In this document: in pieces, positions 9,984 to 22,840 of the stretch
Layout: every line of letters starts with the position of its first letter
How positions within the stretch are numbered: position 1 is the first letter of the stretch
Assembly: GCF_024679245.1 (NCBI RefSeq)
Contig: NW_027125104.1
Span: 62,001-126,000 of the forward strand
Direction: 5' to 3'
Length of the DNA: 64,000 bases
From: Pseudorasbora parva
Lineage: Eukaryota; Chordata; Actinopteri; Cypriniformes; Gobionidae
Notes under the pieces: model-generated
Databases searched by the model: none
Told to the model about the DNA's origin: nothing
The model's input: the letters and a program-made list of their open reading frames with translations, nothing else
Program-made: the position numbers and the translations under genes

Positions 9984-10171
9984 ATCGCTTCTCGGCCTTT
10001 TGGCTAAGATCAAGTGTAGTATCTGTTCTTATCAGTTTAATATCTGATACGTCCCCTATCCGGGGACTGCATATTAAATTGATTTTTGGCACATGGAGCC
10101 GGAACCGGGGCTTGCTCCGTCCACTCCACGCATCGACCTGGTATTGCAGTGCCTCCAGGAACGGTGTGCTT
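9984..10171 (+). ncRNA. U2 snRNA, unit 6
   Basis: Consensus gene body. The PSE has C at -58 (9926), as in its counterpart unit 2. Confidence 0.97.
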
Positions 10172-10642
10172 CCCCTTTTTGGGGACTGCGAATTGTTGTG
10201 ACTAATAGAAGAACCAACAACACCACTGGAATTTTGTCAGAGAATACAGAAATACGCAGGAAGCGCATACAGAATGACGATGAGGTGACCGTTGACGATG
10301 ACCGTGCCACAGAGAAAGCAGCAAGCTGCGGTCATATGAGCATAGGGAAAAAAGAAGAACAAAAGCGTCGGTTGCCGGCCGGCTGACTCATCACCGTCAC
10401 AGCACGTTTTTTGATGTCCCTCTTATTTGAGAGTCTTTACCAACGAGCTGATGAGTCGAATCAGGGGTTTGTGTTGGATGGATTAGGGACACCTGATTCA
10501 AATCAAGGTCAGGCACGCACGCACGCAGCAGTCAAGCAATGGAAGGTGCCCCGTCCTTCCTTTTCTTGGGGGAGGGGAAGGTCACCGTGTTTGAGGATGG
10601 CGAAGGGGGATAGGGCGCCTCTGCCTGGAGGCCAGGCAACTC

Positions 10643-10806
10643 ATACTTACCTGGCAGGGGAGACACCATGATCAGGAAGGTGGTTCACCCAGGGCGAGGC
10701 TCGGCCATTGCACTCCGGTTGTGCTGACCCCTGCGAATTCCCCAAATGTGGGAATCTCGACTGCATAATTTATGGTAGTGGGGGACTGCGTTCGCGCTCT
10801 CCCCTG
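10643..10806 (+). ncRNA. U1 snRNA, unit 6
   Basis: Consensus copy. Confidence 0.97.
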
Positions 10807-11839
10807 TACACACTGGTTAAAAGCAGATAGCGTGGAGGGAAAAAGCGTGCGGTTCTTGACGCTTGTGGCGCCGCCCACTGCCCCAAAGGGTGAAGTTGCA
10901 CCAGTTTTGTTATGTTTCTGTCTCTTTCTGCTGTGTCAGCCAGTGACCCGGAGAGTTCAGAGAACTGAACTGCGTCTGTTTTCATCGAGGTTGTCGAAAC
11001 CTGCGACCGGTTTGCCGAATGTGGTTTTTCCCACAAACTTTGATATTCAACGGACGAGTTGATTGACAGCAGTGGTCCCAAAGGCAAAGTTGTTCGGATG
11101 GAGGTTTTCTGTCGTATGGTACGACTGTCTCGTGCGCGTGCTGTGAAAAAGCACGCGACATACGTTCGCCTATAGCCGCTCTCATGTTGTTGCTTTTTCA
11201 TTTTAAAGCGCCACTAGGTGGCCATTCACCGCGTCCTTTCTCGCCTGACCCCAGACTGAGCCCGTGCACGGGTGTACCGGCTTGGGTGAAATTGTCTCGT
11301 TCCGTCCAAGAGCTATAGCCGTTCTAGCAGACCCCGCCTCGCCCAGCCCGTAGGTTTCGGCCTGCCGCCGCCAAGCTGAATCGAAATTCCCACTTTTTTT
11401 TCGATCTGGACGGACAGTCAGACTCCAGAGAATCTTTCTGCACTGGTTTGGGCCAGATCGGGCAAAAGACCTAGGACTAGTGTGCAAAAGTAGGTTTTTC
11501 ACAAAATCCCAAATACCCGAAAATTTCGCCAGCGCAACCTTCGAATCCGAGGCATGCGTCTCGCTCGGCTCGAGCCAAGGATTCCGATGATATAAGACAC
11601 TTGGTTCTGCGGCGTGCGGTTTGGGAGCTACGAGCCATTTCGTACTTTCGGTGGCTGTAGCGCCACCGCCGGGCCCATCGGGGGGCCAGCCTTGGTGATG
11701 TTGTAGAGCGAGTGGCTAGTACCATCCCTCAAAGTTTCAGGTCTCTACGACGTACGGCCTTTGCCAACCCTCCCCCCCCTCACCGCTTCCCAGATGGGCG
11801 TCGCCTTTGCCGGCTCCCCTGCCGCTGCGTCATTGTGTC

Positions 11840-12027
11840 ATCGCTTCTCGGCCTTTTGGCTAAGATCAAGTGTAGTATCTGTTCTTATCAGTTTAATATC
11901 TGATACGTCCCCTATCCGGGGACTGCATATTAAATTGATTTTTGGCACATGGAGCCGGAACCGGGGCTTGCTCCGTCCACTCCACGCATCGACCTGGTAT
12001 TGCAGTGCCTCCAGGAACGGTGTGCTT
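11840..12027 (+). ncRNA. U2 snRNA, unit 7
   Basis: Consensus gene and PSE; counterpart of unit 3, including the longer T run in the upstream spacer near 11396-11403. Confidence 0.97.
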
Positions 12028-12498
12028 CCCCTTTTTGGGGACTGCGAATTGTTGTGACTAATAGAAGAACCAACAACACCACTGGAATTTTGTCAGAGAA
12101 TACAGAAATACGCAGGAAGCGCATACAGAATGACGATGAGGTGACCGTTGACGATGACCGTGCCACAGAGAAAGCAGCAAGCTGCGGTCATATGAGCATA
12201 GGGAAAAAAGAAGAACAAAAGCGTCGGTTGCCGGCCGGCTGACTCATCACCGTCACAGCACGTTTTTTGATGTCCCTCTTATTTGAGAGTCTTTACCAAC
12301 GAGCTGATGAGTCGAATCAGGGGTTTGTGTTGGATGGATTAGGGACACCTGATTCAAATCAAGGTCAGGCACGCACGCACGCAGCAGTCAAGCAATGGAA
12401 GGTGCCCCGTCCTTCCTTTTCTTGGGGGAGGGGAAGGTCACCGTGTTTGAGGATGGCGAAGGGGGATAGGGCGCCTCTGCCTGGAGGCCAGGCAACTC

Positions 12499-12662
12499 AT
12501 ACTTACCTGGCAGGGGAGACACCATGATCAGGAAGGTGGTTCACCCAGGGCGAGGCTCGGCCATTGCACTCCGGTTGTGCTGACCCCTGCGAATTCCCCA
12601 AATGTGGGAATCTCGACTGCATAATTTATGGTAGTGGGGGACTGCGTTCGCGCTCTCCCCTG
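12499..12662 (+). ncRNA. U1 snRNA, unit 7
   Basis: Consensus copy, followed by the second spacer expansion. Confidence 0.97.
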
Positions 12663-12789
12663 TACACACTGGTTAAAAGCAGATAGCGTGGAGGGAAAAA
12701 GCGTGCGGTTCTTGACGCTTGTGGCGCCGCCCACTGCCCCAAAGGGTGAAGTTGCACCAGTTTTGTTATGTTTCTGTCTCTTTCTGCTG

Positions 12790-12849
12790 TGACCCGGATG
12801 TTTCTGCTGTGACCCGGATGTTTCTGTTATGTTTCTGTCTCTTTCTGCA
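12790..12849 (+). repeat. Spacer expansion of 20-bp repeats (unit 7/8 junction)
   Basis: Same 51-bp expansion as at 5561-5620, displaced by 7,229 bp. Confidence 0.9.
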
Positions 12850-13500
12850 GTGACCCGGAGAGTTCAGAGAACTGAACTGCGTCTGTTTTCATCGAGGTTG
12901 TCGAAACCTGCGACCGGTTTGCCGAATGTGGTTTTTCCCACAAACTTTGATATTCAACGGACGAGTTGATTGACAGCAGTGGTCCCAAAGGCAAAGTTGT
13001 TCGGATGGAGGTTTTCTGTCGTATGGTACGACTGTCTCGTGCGCGTGCTGCCACTTTTTTTCCGATCTGGACGGACAGTCAGACTCCAGAGAATCTTTCT
13101 GCACTGGTTTGGGCCAGATCGGGCAAAAGACCTAGGACTAGTGTGCAAAAGTAGGTTTTTCACAAAATCCCAAATACCCGAAAATTTCGCCAGCGCAACC
13201 TTCGAATCCGAGGCATGCGTCTCGCTCGGCTCGAGCCAAGGATTCCGATGATATAAGACACTTGGTTCTGCGGCGTGCGGTTTGGGAGCTACGAGCCATT
13301 TCGTACTTTCGGTGGCTGTAGCGCCACCGCCGGGCCCATCGGGGGGCCAGCCTTGGTGATGTTGTAGAGCGAGTGGCTAGTACCATCCCTCAAAGTTTCA
13401 GGTCTCTACGACGTACGGCCTTTGCCAACCCTCCCCCCCCTCACCGCTTCCCAGATGGGCGTCGCCTTTGCCGGCTCCCCTGCCGCTGCGTCATTGTGTC
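12850..13500. other. Shortened spacer with 246-bp deletion (unit 8)
   Basis: Deletion junction at 13050/13051, the same as in unit 4. Confidence 0.93.
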
Positions 13501-13688
13501 ATCGCTTCTCGGCCTTTTGGCTAAGATCAAGTGTAGTATCTGTTCTTATCAGTTTAATATCTGATACGTCCCCTATCCGGGGACTGCATATTAAATTGAT
13601 TTTTGGCACATGGAGCCGGAACCGGGGCTTGCTCCGTCCACTCCACGCATCGACCTGGTATTGCAGTGCCTCCAGGAACGGTGTGCTT
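13501..13688 (+). ncRNA. U2 snRNA, unit 8 (short unit)
   Basis: Consensus gene body and PSE in the second short unit. Confidence 0.97.
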
Positions 13689-14159
13689 CCCCTTTTTGGG
13701 GACTGCGAATTGTTGTGACTAATAGAAGAACCAACAACACCACTGGAATTTTGTCAGAGAATACAGAAATACGCAGGAAGCGCATACAGAATGACGATGA
13801 GGTGACCGTTGACGATGACCGTGCCACAGAGAAAGCAGCAAGCTGCGGTCATATGAGCATAGGGAAAAAAGAAGAACAAAAGCGTCGGTTGCCGGCCGGC
13901 TGACTCATCACCGTCACAGCACGTTTTTTGATGTCCCTCTTATTTGAGAGTCTTTACCAACGAGCTGATGAGTCGAATCAGGGGTTTGTGTTGGATGGAT
14001 TAGGGACACCTGATTCAAATCAAGGTCAGGCACGCACGCACGCAGCAGTCAAGCAATGGAAGGTGCCCCGTCCTTCCTTTTCTTGGGGGAGGGGAAGGTC
14101 ACCGTGTTTGAGGATGGCGAAGGGGGATAGGGCGCCTCTGCCTGGAGGCCAGGCAACTC

Positions 14160-14323
14160 ATACTTACCTGGCAGGGGAGACACCATGATCAGGAAGGTGG
14201 TTCACCCAGGGCGAGGCTCGGCCATTGCACTCCGGTTGTGCTGACCCCTGCGAATTCCCCAAATGTGGGAATCTCGACTGCATAATTTATGGTAGTGGGG
14301 GACTGCGTTCGCGCTCTCCCCTG
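14160..14323 (+). ncRNA. U1 snRNA, unit 8
   Basis: Consensus copy. Confidence 0.97.
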
Positions 14324-15356
14324 TACACACTGGTTAAAAGCAGATAGCGTGGAGGGAAAAAGCGTGCGGTTCTTGACGCTTGTGGCGCCGCCCACTGCCC
14401 CAAAGGGTGAAGTTGCACCAGTTTTGTTATGTTTCTGTCTCTTTCTGCTGTGTCAGCCAGTGACCCGGAGAGTTCAGAGAACTGAACTGCGTCTGTTTTC
14501 ATCGAGGTTGTCGAAACCTGCGACCGGTTTGCCGAATGTGGTTTTTCCCACAAACTTTGATATTCAACGGACGAGTTGATTGACAGCAGTGGTCCCAAAG
14601 GCAAAGTTGTTCGGATGGAGGTTTTCTGTCGTATGGTACGACTGTCTCGTGCGCGTGCTGTGAAAAAGCACGCGACATACGTTCGCCTATAGCCGCTCTC
14701 ATGTTGTTGCTTTTTCATTTTAAAGCGCCACTAGGTGGCCATTCACCGCGTCCTTTCTCGCCTGACCCCAGACTGAGCCCGTGCACGGGTGTACCGGCTT
14801 GGGTGAAATTGTCTCGTTCCGTCCAAGAGCTATAGCCGTTCTAGCAGACCCCGCCTCGCCCAGCCCGTAGGTTTCGGCCTGCCGCCGCCAAGCTGAATCG
14901 AAATTCCCACTTTTTTTCCGATCTGGACGGACAGTCAGACTCCAGAGAATCTTTCTGCACTGGTTTGGGCCAGATCGGGCAAAAGACCTAGGACTAGTGT
15001 GCAAAAGTAGGTTTTTCACAAAATCCCAAATACCCGAAAATTTCGCCAGCGCAACCTTCGAATCCGAGGCATGCGTCTCGCTCGGCTCGAGCCAAGGATT
15101 CCGATGATATAAGACACTTGGTTCTGCGGCGTGCGGTTTGGGAGCTACGAGCCATTTCGTACTTTCGGTGGCTGTAGCGCCACCGCCGGGCCCATCGGGG
15201 GGCCAGCCTTGGTGATGTTGTAGAGCGAGTGGCTAGTACCATCCCTCAAAGTTTCAGGTCTCTACGACGTACGGCCTTTGCCAACCCTCCCCCCCCTCCC
15301 CGCTTCCCAGATGGGCGTCGCCTTTGCCGGCTCCCCTGCCGCTGCGTCATTGTGTC

Positions 15357-15544
15357 ATCGCTTCTCGGCCTTTTGGCTAAGATCAAGTGTAGTATCTGTT
15401 CTTATCAGTTTAATATCTGATACGTCCCCTATCCGGGGACTGCATATTAAATTGATTTTTGGCACATGGAGCCGGAACCGGGGCTTGCTCCGTCCACTCC
15501 ACGCATCGACCTGGTATTGCAGTGCCTCCAGGAACGGTGTGCTT
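15357..15544 (+). ncRNA. U2 snRNA, unit 9
   Basis: Consensus gene body; the PSE has C at -58 (15299). Confidence 0.97.
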
Positions 15545-16015
15545 CCCCTTTTTGGGGACTGCGAATTGTTGTGACTAATAGAAGAACCAACAACACCACT
15601 GGAATTTTGTCAGAGAATACAGAAATACGCAGGAAGCGCATACAGAATGACGATGAGGTGACCGTTGACGATGACCGTGCCACAGAGAAAGCAGCAAGCT
15701 GCGGTCATATGAGCATAGGGAAAAAAGAAGAACAAAAGCGTCGGTTGCCGGCCGGCTGACTCATCACCGTCACAGCACGTTTTTTGATGTCCCTCTTATT
15801 TGAGAGTCTTTACCAACGAGCTGATGAGTCGAATCAGGGGTTTGTGTTGGATGGATTAGGGACACCTGATTCAAATCAAGGTCAGGCACGCACGCACGCA
15901 GCAGTCAAGCAATGGAAGGTGCCCCGTCCTTCCTTTTCTTGGGGGAGGGGAAGGTCACCGTGTTTGAGGATGGCGAAGGGGGATAGGGCGCCTCTGCCTG
16001 GAGGCCAGGCTACTC

Positions 16016-16179
16016 ATACTTACCTGGCAGGGGAGACACCATGATCAGGAAGGTGGTTCACCCAGGGCGAGGCTCGGCCATTGCACTCCGGTTGTGCTGA
16101 CCCCTGCGAATTCCCCAAATGTGGGAATCTCGACTGCATAATTTATGGTAGTGGGGGACTGCGTTCGCGCTCTCCCCTG
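16016..16179 (+). ncRNA. U1 snRNA, unit 9
   Basis: Consensus gene body with T for A at -5 (16011), the first of four consecutive units with this change. Confidence 0.97.
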
Positions 16180-17212
16180 TACACACTGGTTAAAAGCAGA
16201 TAGCGTGGAGGGAAAAAGCGTGCGGTTCTTGACGCTTGTGGCGCCGCCCACTGCCCCAAAGGGTGAAGTTGCACCAGTTTTGTTATGTTTCTGTCTCTTT
16301 CTGCTGTGTCAGCCAGTGACCCGGAGAGTTCAGAGAACTGAACTGCGTCTGTTTTCATCGAGGTTGTCGAAACCTGCGACCGGTTTGCCGAATGTGGTTT
16401 TTCCCACAAACTTTGATATTCAACGGACGAGTTGATTGACAGCAGTGGTCCCAAAGGCAAAGTTGTTCGGATGGAGGTTTTCTGTCGTATGGTACGACTG
16501 TCTCGTGCGCGTGCTGTGAAAAAGCACGCGACATACGTTCGCCTATAGCCGCTCTCATGTTGTTGCTTTTTCATTTTAAAGCGCCACTAGGTGGCCATTC
16601 ACCGCGTCCTTTCTCGCCTGACCCCAGACTGAGCCCGTGCACGGGTGTACCGGCTTGGGTGAAATTGTCTCGTTCCGTCCAAGAGCTATAGCCGTTCTAG
16701 CAGACCCCGCCTCGCCCAGCCCGTAGGTTTCGGCCTGCCGCCGCCAAGCTGAATCGAAATTCCCACTTTTTTTCCGATCTGGACGGACAGTCAGACTCCA
16801 GAGAATCTTTCTGCACTGGTTTGGGCCAGATCGGGCAAAAGACCTAGGACTAGTGTGCAAAAGTAGGTTTTTCACAAAATCCCAAATACCCGAAAATTTC
16901 GCCAGCGCAACCTTCGAATCCGAGGCATGCGTCTCGCTCGGCTCGAGCCAAGGATTCCGATGATATAAGACACTTGGTTCTGCGGCGTGCGGTTTGGGAG
17001 CTACGAGCCATTTCGTACTTTCGGTGGCTGTAGCGCCACCGCCGGGCCCATCGGGGGGCCAGCCTTGGTGATGTTGTAGAGCGAGTGGCTAGTACCATCC
17101 CTCAAAGTTTCAGGTCTCTACGACGTACGGCCTTTGCCAACCCTCCCCCCCCTCACCGCTTCCCAGATGGGCGTCGCCTTTGCCGGCTCCCCTGCCGCTG
17201 CGTCATTGTGTC

Positions 17213-17400
17213 ATCGCTTCTCGGCCTTTTGGCTAAGATCAAGTGTAGTATCTGTTCTTATCAGTTTAATATCTGATACGTCCCCTATCCGGGGACTGCA
17301 TATTAAATTGATTTTTGGCACATGGAGCCGGAACCGGGGCTTGCTCCGTCCACTCCACGCATCGACCTGGTATTGCAGTGCCTCCAGGAACGGTGTGCTT
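17213..17400 (+). ncRNA. U2 snRNA, unit 10
   Basis: Consensus gene and PSE. Confidence 0.97.
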
Positions 17401-17871
17401 CCCCTTTTTGGGGACTGCGAATTGTTGTGACTAATAGAAGAACCAACAACACCACTGGAATTTTGTCAGAGAATACAGAAATACGCAGGAAGCGCATACA
17501 GAATGACGATGAGGTGACCGTTGACGATGACCGTGCCACAGAGAAAGCAGCAAGCTGCGGTCATATGAGCATAGGGAAAAAAGAAGAACAAAAGCGTCGG
17601 TTGCCGGCCGGCTGACTCATCACCGTCACAGCACGTTTTTTGATGTCCCTCTTATTTGAGAGTCTTTACCAACGAGCTGATGAGTCGAATCAGGGGTTTG
17701 TGTTGGATGGATTAGGGACACCTGATTCAAATCAAGGTCAGGCACGCACGCACGCAGCAGTCAAGCAATGGAAGGTGCCCCGTCCTTCCTTTTCTTGGGG
17801 GAGGGGAAGGTCACCGTGTTTGAGGATGGCGAAGGGGGATAGGGCGCCTCTGCCTGGAGGCCAGGCTACTC

Positions 17872-18035
17872 ATACTTACCTGGCAGGGGAGACACCATGA
17901 TCAGGAAGGTGGTTCACCCAGGGCGAGGCTCGGCCATTGCACTCCGGTTGTGCTGACCCCTGCGAATTCCCCAAATGTGGGAATCTCGACTGCATAATTT
18001 ATGGTAGTGGGGGACTGCGTTCGCGCTCTCCCCTG
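17872..18035 (+). ncRNA. U1 snRNA, unit 10
   Basis: Consensus gene body with T at -5 (17867). Confidence 0.97.
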
Positions 18036-19068
18036 TACACACTGGTTAAAAGCAGATAGCGTGGAGGGAAAAAGCGTGCGGTTCTTGACGCTTGTGGCGC
18101 CGCCCACTGCCCCAAAGGGTGAAGTTGCACCAGTTTTGTTATGTTTCTGTCTCTTTCTGCTGTGTCAGCCAGTGACCCGGAGAGTTCAGAGAACTGAACT
18201 GCGTCTGTTTTCATCGAGGTTGTCGAAACCTGCGACCGGTTTGCCGAATGTGGTTTTTCCCACAAACTTTGATATTCAACGGACGAGTTGATTGACAGCA
18301 GTGGTCCCAAAGGCAAAGTTGTTCGGATGGAGGTTTTCTGTCGTATGGTACGACTGTCTCGTGCGCGTGCTGTGAAAAAGCACGCGACATACGTTCGCCT
18401 ATAGCCGCTCTCATGTTGTTGCTTTTTCATTTTAAAGCGCCACTAGGTGGCCATTCACCGCGTCCTTTCTCGCCTGACCCCAGACTGAGCCCGTGCACGG
18501 GTGTACCGGCTTGGGTGAAATTGTCTCGTTCCGTCCAAGAGCTATAGCCGTTCTAGCAGACCCCGCCTCGCCCAGCCCGTAGGTTTCGGCCTGCCGCCGC
18601 CAAGCTGAATCGAAATTCCCACTTTTTTTCCGATCTGGACGGACAGTCAGACTCCAGAGAATCTTTCTGCACTGGTTTGGGCCAGATCGGGCAAAAGACC
18701 TAGGACTAGTGTGCAAAAGTAGGTTTTTCACAAAATCCCAAATACCCGAAAATTTCGCCAGCGCAACCTTCGAATCCGAGGCATGCGTCTCGCTCGGCTC
18801 GAGCCAAGGATTCCGATGATATAAGACACTTGGTTCTGCGGCGTGCGGTTTGGGAGCTACGAGCCATTTCGTACTTTCGGTGGCTGTAGCGCCACCGCCG
18901 GGCCCATCGGGGGGCCAGCCTTGGTGATGTTGTAGAGCGAGTGGCTAGTACCATCCCTCAAAGTTTCAGGTCTCTACGACGTACGGCCTTTGCCAACCCT
19001 CCCCCCCCTCACCGCTTCCCAGATGGGCGTCGCCTTTGCCGGCTCCCCTGCCGCTGCGTCATTGTGTC

Positions 19069-19256
19069 ATCGCTTCTCGGCCTTTTGGCTAAGATCAAGT
19101 GTAGTATCTGTTCTTATCAGTTTAATATCTGATACGTCCCCTATCCGGGGACTGCATATTAAATTGATTTTTGGCACATGGAGCCGGAACCGGGGCTTGC
19201 TCCGTCCACTCCACGCATCGACCTGGTATTGCAGTGCCTCCAGGAACGGTGTGCTT
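19069..19256 (+). ncRNA. U2 snRNA, unit 11
   Basis: Consensus gene and PSE. Confidence 0.97.
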
Positions 19257-19727
19257 CCCCTTTTTGGGGACTGCGAATTGTTGTGACTAATAGAAGAACC
19301 AACAACACCACTGGAATTTTGTCAGAGAATACAGAAATACGCAGGAAGCGCATACAGAATGACGATGAGGTGACCGTTGACGATGACCGTGCCACAGAGA
19401 AAGCAGCAAGCTGCGGTCATATGAGCATAGGGAAAAAAGAAGAACAAAAGCGTCGGTTGCCGGCCGGCTGACTCATCACCGTCACAGCACGTTTTTTGAT
19501 GTCCCTCTTATTTGAGAGTCTTTACCAACGAGCTGATGAGTCGAATCAGGGGTTTGTGTTGGATGGATTAGGGACACCTGATTCAAATCAAGGTCAGGCA
19601 CGCACGCACGCAGCAGTCAAGCAATGGAAGGTGCCCCGTCCTTCCTTTTCTTGGGGGAGGGGAAGGTCACCGTGTTTGAGGATGGCGAAGGGGGATAGGG
19701 CGCCTCTGCCTGGAGGCCAGGCTACTC

Positions 19728-19891
19728 ATACTTACCTGGCAGGGGAGACACCATGATCAGGAAGGTGGTTCACCCAGGGCGAGGCTCGGCCATTGCACTC
19801 CGGTTGTGCTGACCCCTGCGAATTCCCCAAATGTGGGAATCTCGACTGCATAATTTATGGTAGTGGGGGACTGCGTTCGCGCTCTCCCCTG
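19728..19891 (+). ncRNA. U1 snRNA, unit 11
   Basis: Consensus gene body with T at -5 (19723). Confidence 0.97.
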
Positions 19892-20924
19892 TACACACTG
19901 GTTAAAAGCAGATAGCGTGGAGGGAAAAAGCGTGCGGTTCTTGACGCTTGTGGCGCCGCCCACTGCCCCAAAGGGTGAAGTTGCACCAGTTTTGTTATGT
20001 TTCTGTCTCTTTCTGCTGTGTCAGCCAGTGACCCGGAGAGTTCAGAGAACTGAACTGCGTCTGTTTTCATCGAGGTTGTCGAAACCTGCGACCGGTTTGC
20101 CGAATGTGGTTTTTCCCACAAACTTTGATATTCAACGGACGAGTTGATTGACAGCAGTGGTCCCAAAGGCAAAGTTGTTCGGATGGAGGTTTTCTGTCGT
20201 ATGGTACGACTGTCTCGTGCGCGTGCTGTGAAAAAGCACGCGACATACGTTCGCCTATAGCCGCTCTCATGTTGTTGCTTTTTCATTTTAAAGCGCCACT
20301 AGGTGGCCATTCACCGCGTCCTTTCTCGCCTGACCCCAGACTGAGCCCGTGCACGGGTGTACCGGCTTGGGTGAAATTGTCTCGTTCCGTCCAAGAGCTA
20401 TAGCCGTTCTAGCAGACCCCGCCTCGCCCAGCCCGTAGGTTTCGGCCTGCCGCCGCCAAGCTGAATCGAAATTCCCACTTTTTTTCCGATCTGGACGGAC
20501 AGTCAGACTCCAGAGAATCTTTCTGCACTGGTTTGGGCCAGATCGGGCAAAAGACCTAGGACTAGTGTGCAAAAGTAGGTTTTTCACAAAATCCCAAATA
20601 CCCGAAAATTTCGCCAGCGCAACCTTCGAATCCGAGGCATGCGTCTCGCTCGGCTCGAGCCAAGGATTCCGATGATATAAGACACTTGGTTCTGCGGCGT
20701 GCGGTTTGGGAGCTACGAGCCATTTCGTACTTTCGGTGGCTGTAGCGCCACCGCCGGGCCCATCGGGGGGCCAGCCTTGGTGATGTTGTAGAGCGAGTGG
20801 CTAGTACCATCCCTCAAAGTTTCAGGTCTCTACGACGTACGGCCTTTGCCAACCCTCCCCCCCCTCACCGCTTCCCAGATGGGCGTCGCCTTTGCCGGCT
20901 CCCCTGCCGCTGCGTCATTGTGTC

Positions 20925-21112
20925 ATCGCTTCTCGGCCTTTTGGCTAAGATCAAGTGTAGTATCTGTTCTTATCAGTTTAATATCTGATACGTCCCCTAT
21001 CCGGGGACTGCATATTAAATTGATTTTTGGCACATGGAGCCGGAACCGGGGCTTGCTCCGTCCACTCCACGCATCGACCTGGTATTGCAGTGCCTCCAGG
21101 AACGGTGTGCTT
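20925..21112 (+). ncRNA. U2 snRNA, unit 12
   Basis: Consensus gene and PSE; the last intact U2 before the retrotransposon. Confidence 0.97.
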
Positions 21113-21583
21113 CCCCTTTTTGGGGACTGCGAATTGTTGTGACTAATAGAAGAACCAACAACACCACTGGAATTTTGTCAGAGAATACAGAAATACGCAG
21201 GAAGCGCATACAGAATGACGATGAGGTGACCGTTGACGATGACCGTGCCACAGAGAAAGCAGCAAGCTGCGGTCATATGAGCATAGGGAAAAAAGAAGAA
21301 CAAAAGCGTCGGTTGCCGGCCGGCTGACTCATCACCGTCACAGCACGTTTTTTGATGTCCCTCTTATTTGAGAGTCTTTACCAACGAGCTGATGAGTCGA
21401 ATCAGGGGTTTGTGTTGGATGGATTAGGGACACCTGATTCAAATCAAGGTCAGGCACGCACGCACGCAGCAGTCAAGCAATGGAAGGTGCCCCGTCCTTC
21501 CTTTTCTTGGGGGAGGGGAAGGTCACCGTGTTTGAGGATGGCGAAGGGGGATAGGGTGCCTCTGCCTGGAGGCCAGGCTACTC

Positions 21584-21747
21584 ATACTTACCTGGCAGGG
21601 GAGACACCATGATCAGGAAGGTGGTTCACCCAGGGCGAGGCTCGGCCATTGCACTCCGGTTGTGCTGACCCCTGCGAATTCCCCAAATGTGGGAATCTCG
21701 ACTGCATAATTTATGGTCGTGGGGGACTGCGTTCGCGCTCTCCCCTG
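21584..21747 (+). ncRNA. U1 snRNA, unit 12 (nt 135 variant)
   Basis: This copy has C for A at nt 135 (21718), just after the Sm site and before stem-loop IV, T for C at -27 (21557) and T at -5. The nt 135 and -27 changes are unique in the window. It is the U1 gene nearest upstream of the split U2 gene. Confidence 0.96.
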
Positions 21748-22719
21748 TACACACTGGTTAAAAGCAGATAGCGTGGAGGGAAAAAGCGTGCGGTTCTTGA
21801 CGCTTGTGGCGCCGCCCACTGCCCCAAAGGGTGAAGTTGCACCAGTTTTGTTATGTTTCTGTCTCTTTCTGCTGTGTCAGCCAGTGACCCGGAGAGTTCA
21901 GAGAACTGAACTGCGTCTGTTTTCATCGAGGTTGTCGAAACCTGCGACCGGTTTGCCGAATGTGGTTTTTCCCACAAACTTTGATATTCAACGGACGAGT
22001 TGATTGACAGCAGTGGTCCCAAAGGCAAAGTTGTTCGGATGGAGGTTTTCTGTCGTATGGTACGACTGTCTCGTGCGCGTGCTGTGAAAAAGCACGCGAC
22101 ATACGTTCGCCTATAGCCGCTCTCATGTTGTTGCTTTTTCATTTTAAAGCGCCACTAGGTGGCCATTCACCGCGTCCTTTCTCGCCTGACCCCAGACTGA
22201 GCCCGTGCACGGGTGTACCGGCTTGGGTGAAATTGTCTCGTTCCGTCCAAGAGCTATAGCCGTTCTAGCAGACCCCGCCTCGCCCAGCCCGTAGGTTTCG
22301 GCCTGCCGCCGCCAAGCTGAATCGAAATTCCCACTTTTTTTCCGATCTGGACGGACAGTCAGACTCCAGAGAATCTTTCTGCACTGGTTTGGGCCAGATC
22401 GGGCAAAAGACCTAGGACTAGTGTGCAAAAGTAGGTTTTTCACAAAATCCCAAATACCCGAAAATTTCGCCAGCGCAACCTTCGAATCCGAGGCATGCGT
22501 CTCGCTCGGCTCGAGCCAAGGATTCCGATGATATAAGACACTTGGTTCTGCGGCGTGCGGTTTGGGAGCTACGAGCCATTTCGTACTTTCGGTGGCTGTA
22601 GCGCCACCGCCGGGCCCATCGGGGGGCCAGCCTTGGTGATGTTGTAGAGCGAGTGGCTAGTACCATCCCTCAAAGTTTCAGGTCTCTACGACGTACGGCC
22701 TTTGCCAACCCTCCCCCCC

Positions 22720-22741
22720 CTCACCGCTTCCCAGATGGGCG
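22720..22741 (+). promoter_or_regulatory. U2 PSE upstream of the retrotransposon (unit 13)
   Basis: The consensus TCACCG...GATGG element is intact 61 bp upstream of U2 nt 1 at 22781 and therefore about 92 bp upstream of the element's first base. It is the only recognisable promoter for the retrotransposon. Confidence 0.7.
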
Positions 22742-22780
22742 TCGCCTTTGCCGGCTCCCCTGCCGCTGCGTCATTGTGTC

Positions 22781-22812
22781 ATCGCTTCTCGGCCTTTTGG
22801 CTAAGATCAAGT
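22781..22812 (+). pseudogene. U2 snRNA 5' fragment (nt 1-32), split by the retrotransposon
   Basis: The fragment matches U2 nt 1-32, ending GATCAAGT. The next base, C at 22813, departs from U2. The remainder of the gene resumes at 27661. Nucleotides 33-37, and also 38 unless the last tail A is U2 A38, are missing. These are the GTAGTA branch-point box, so this locus cannot encode a working U2. Confidence 0.97.
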
Positions 22813-22840
22813 CGTGATTTCTTTGATCTTTTGAGAAGTT
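22813..22840 (+). other. Retrotransposon 5' leader (28 bp)
   Basis: There are only 28 bp between the U2 junction and the ORF1 ATG. No promoter motif is seen. Either the leader is naturally short, or this copy lost some 5' sequence without affecting ORF1. Confidence 0.7.

Larger units (their letters stand above)
7230..14458 (+). repeat. Four-unit higher-order repeat, copy 2
   Basis: Units 5-8 repeat the A-B-C-D order of units 1-4 with all diagnostic variants at +7,229. The next unit, starting at 14459, lacks the A-type variants, so the duplicated block ends there. Confidence 0.93.
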
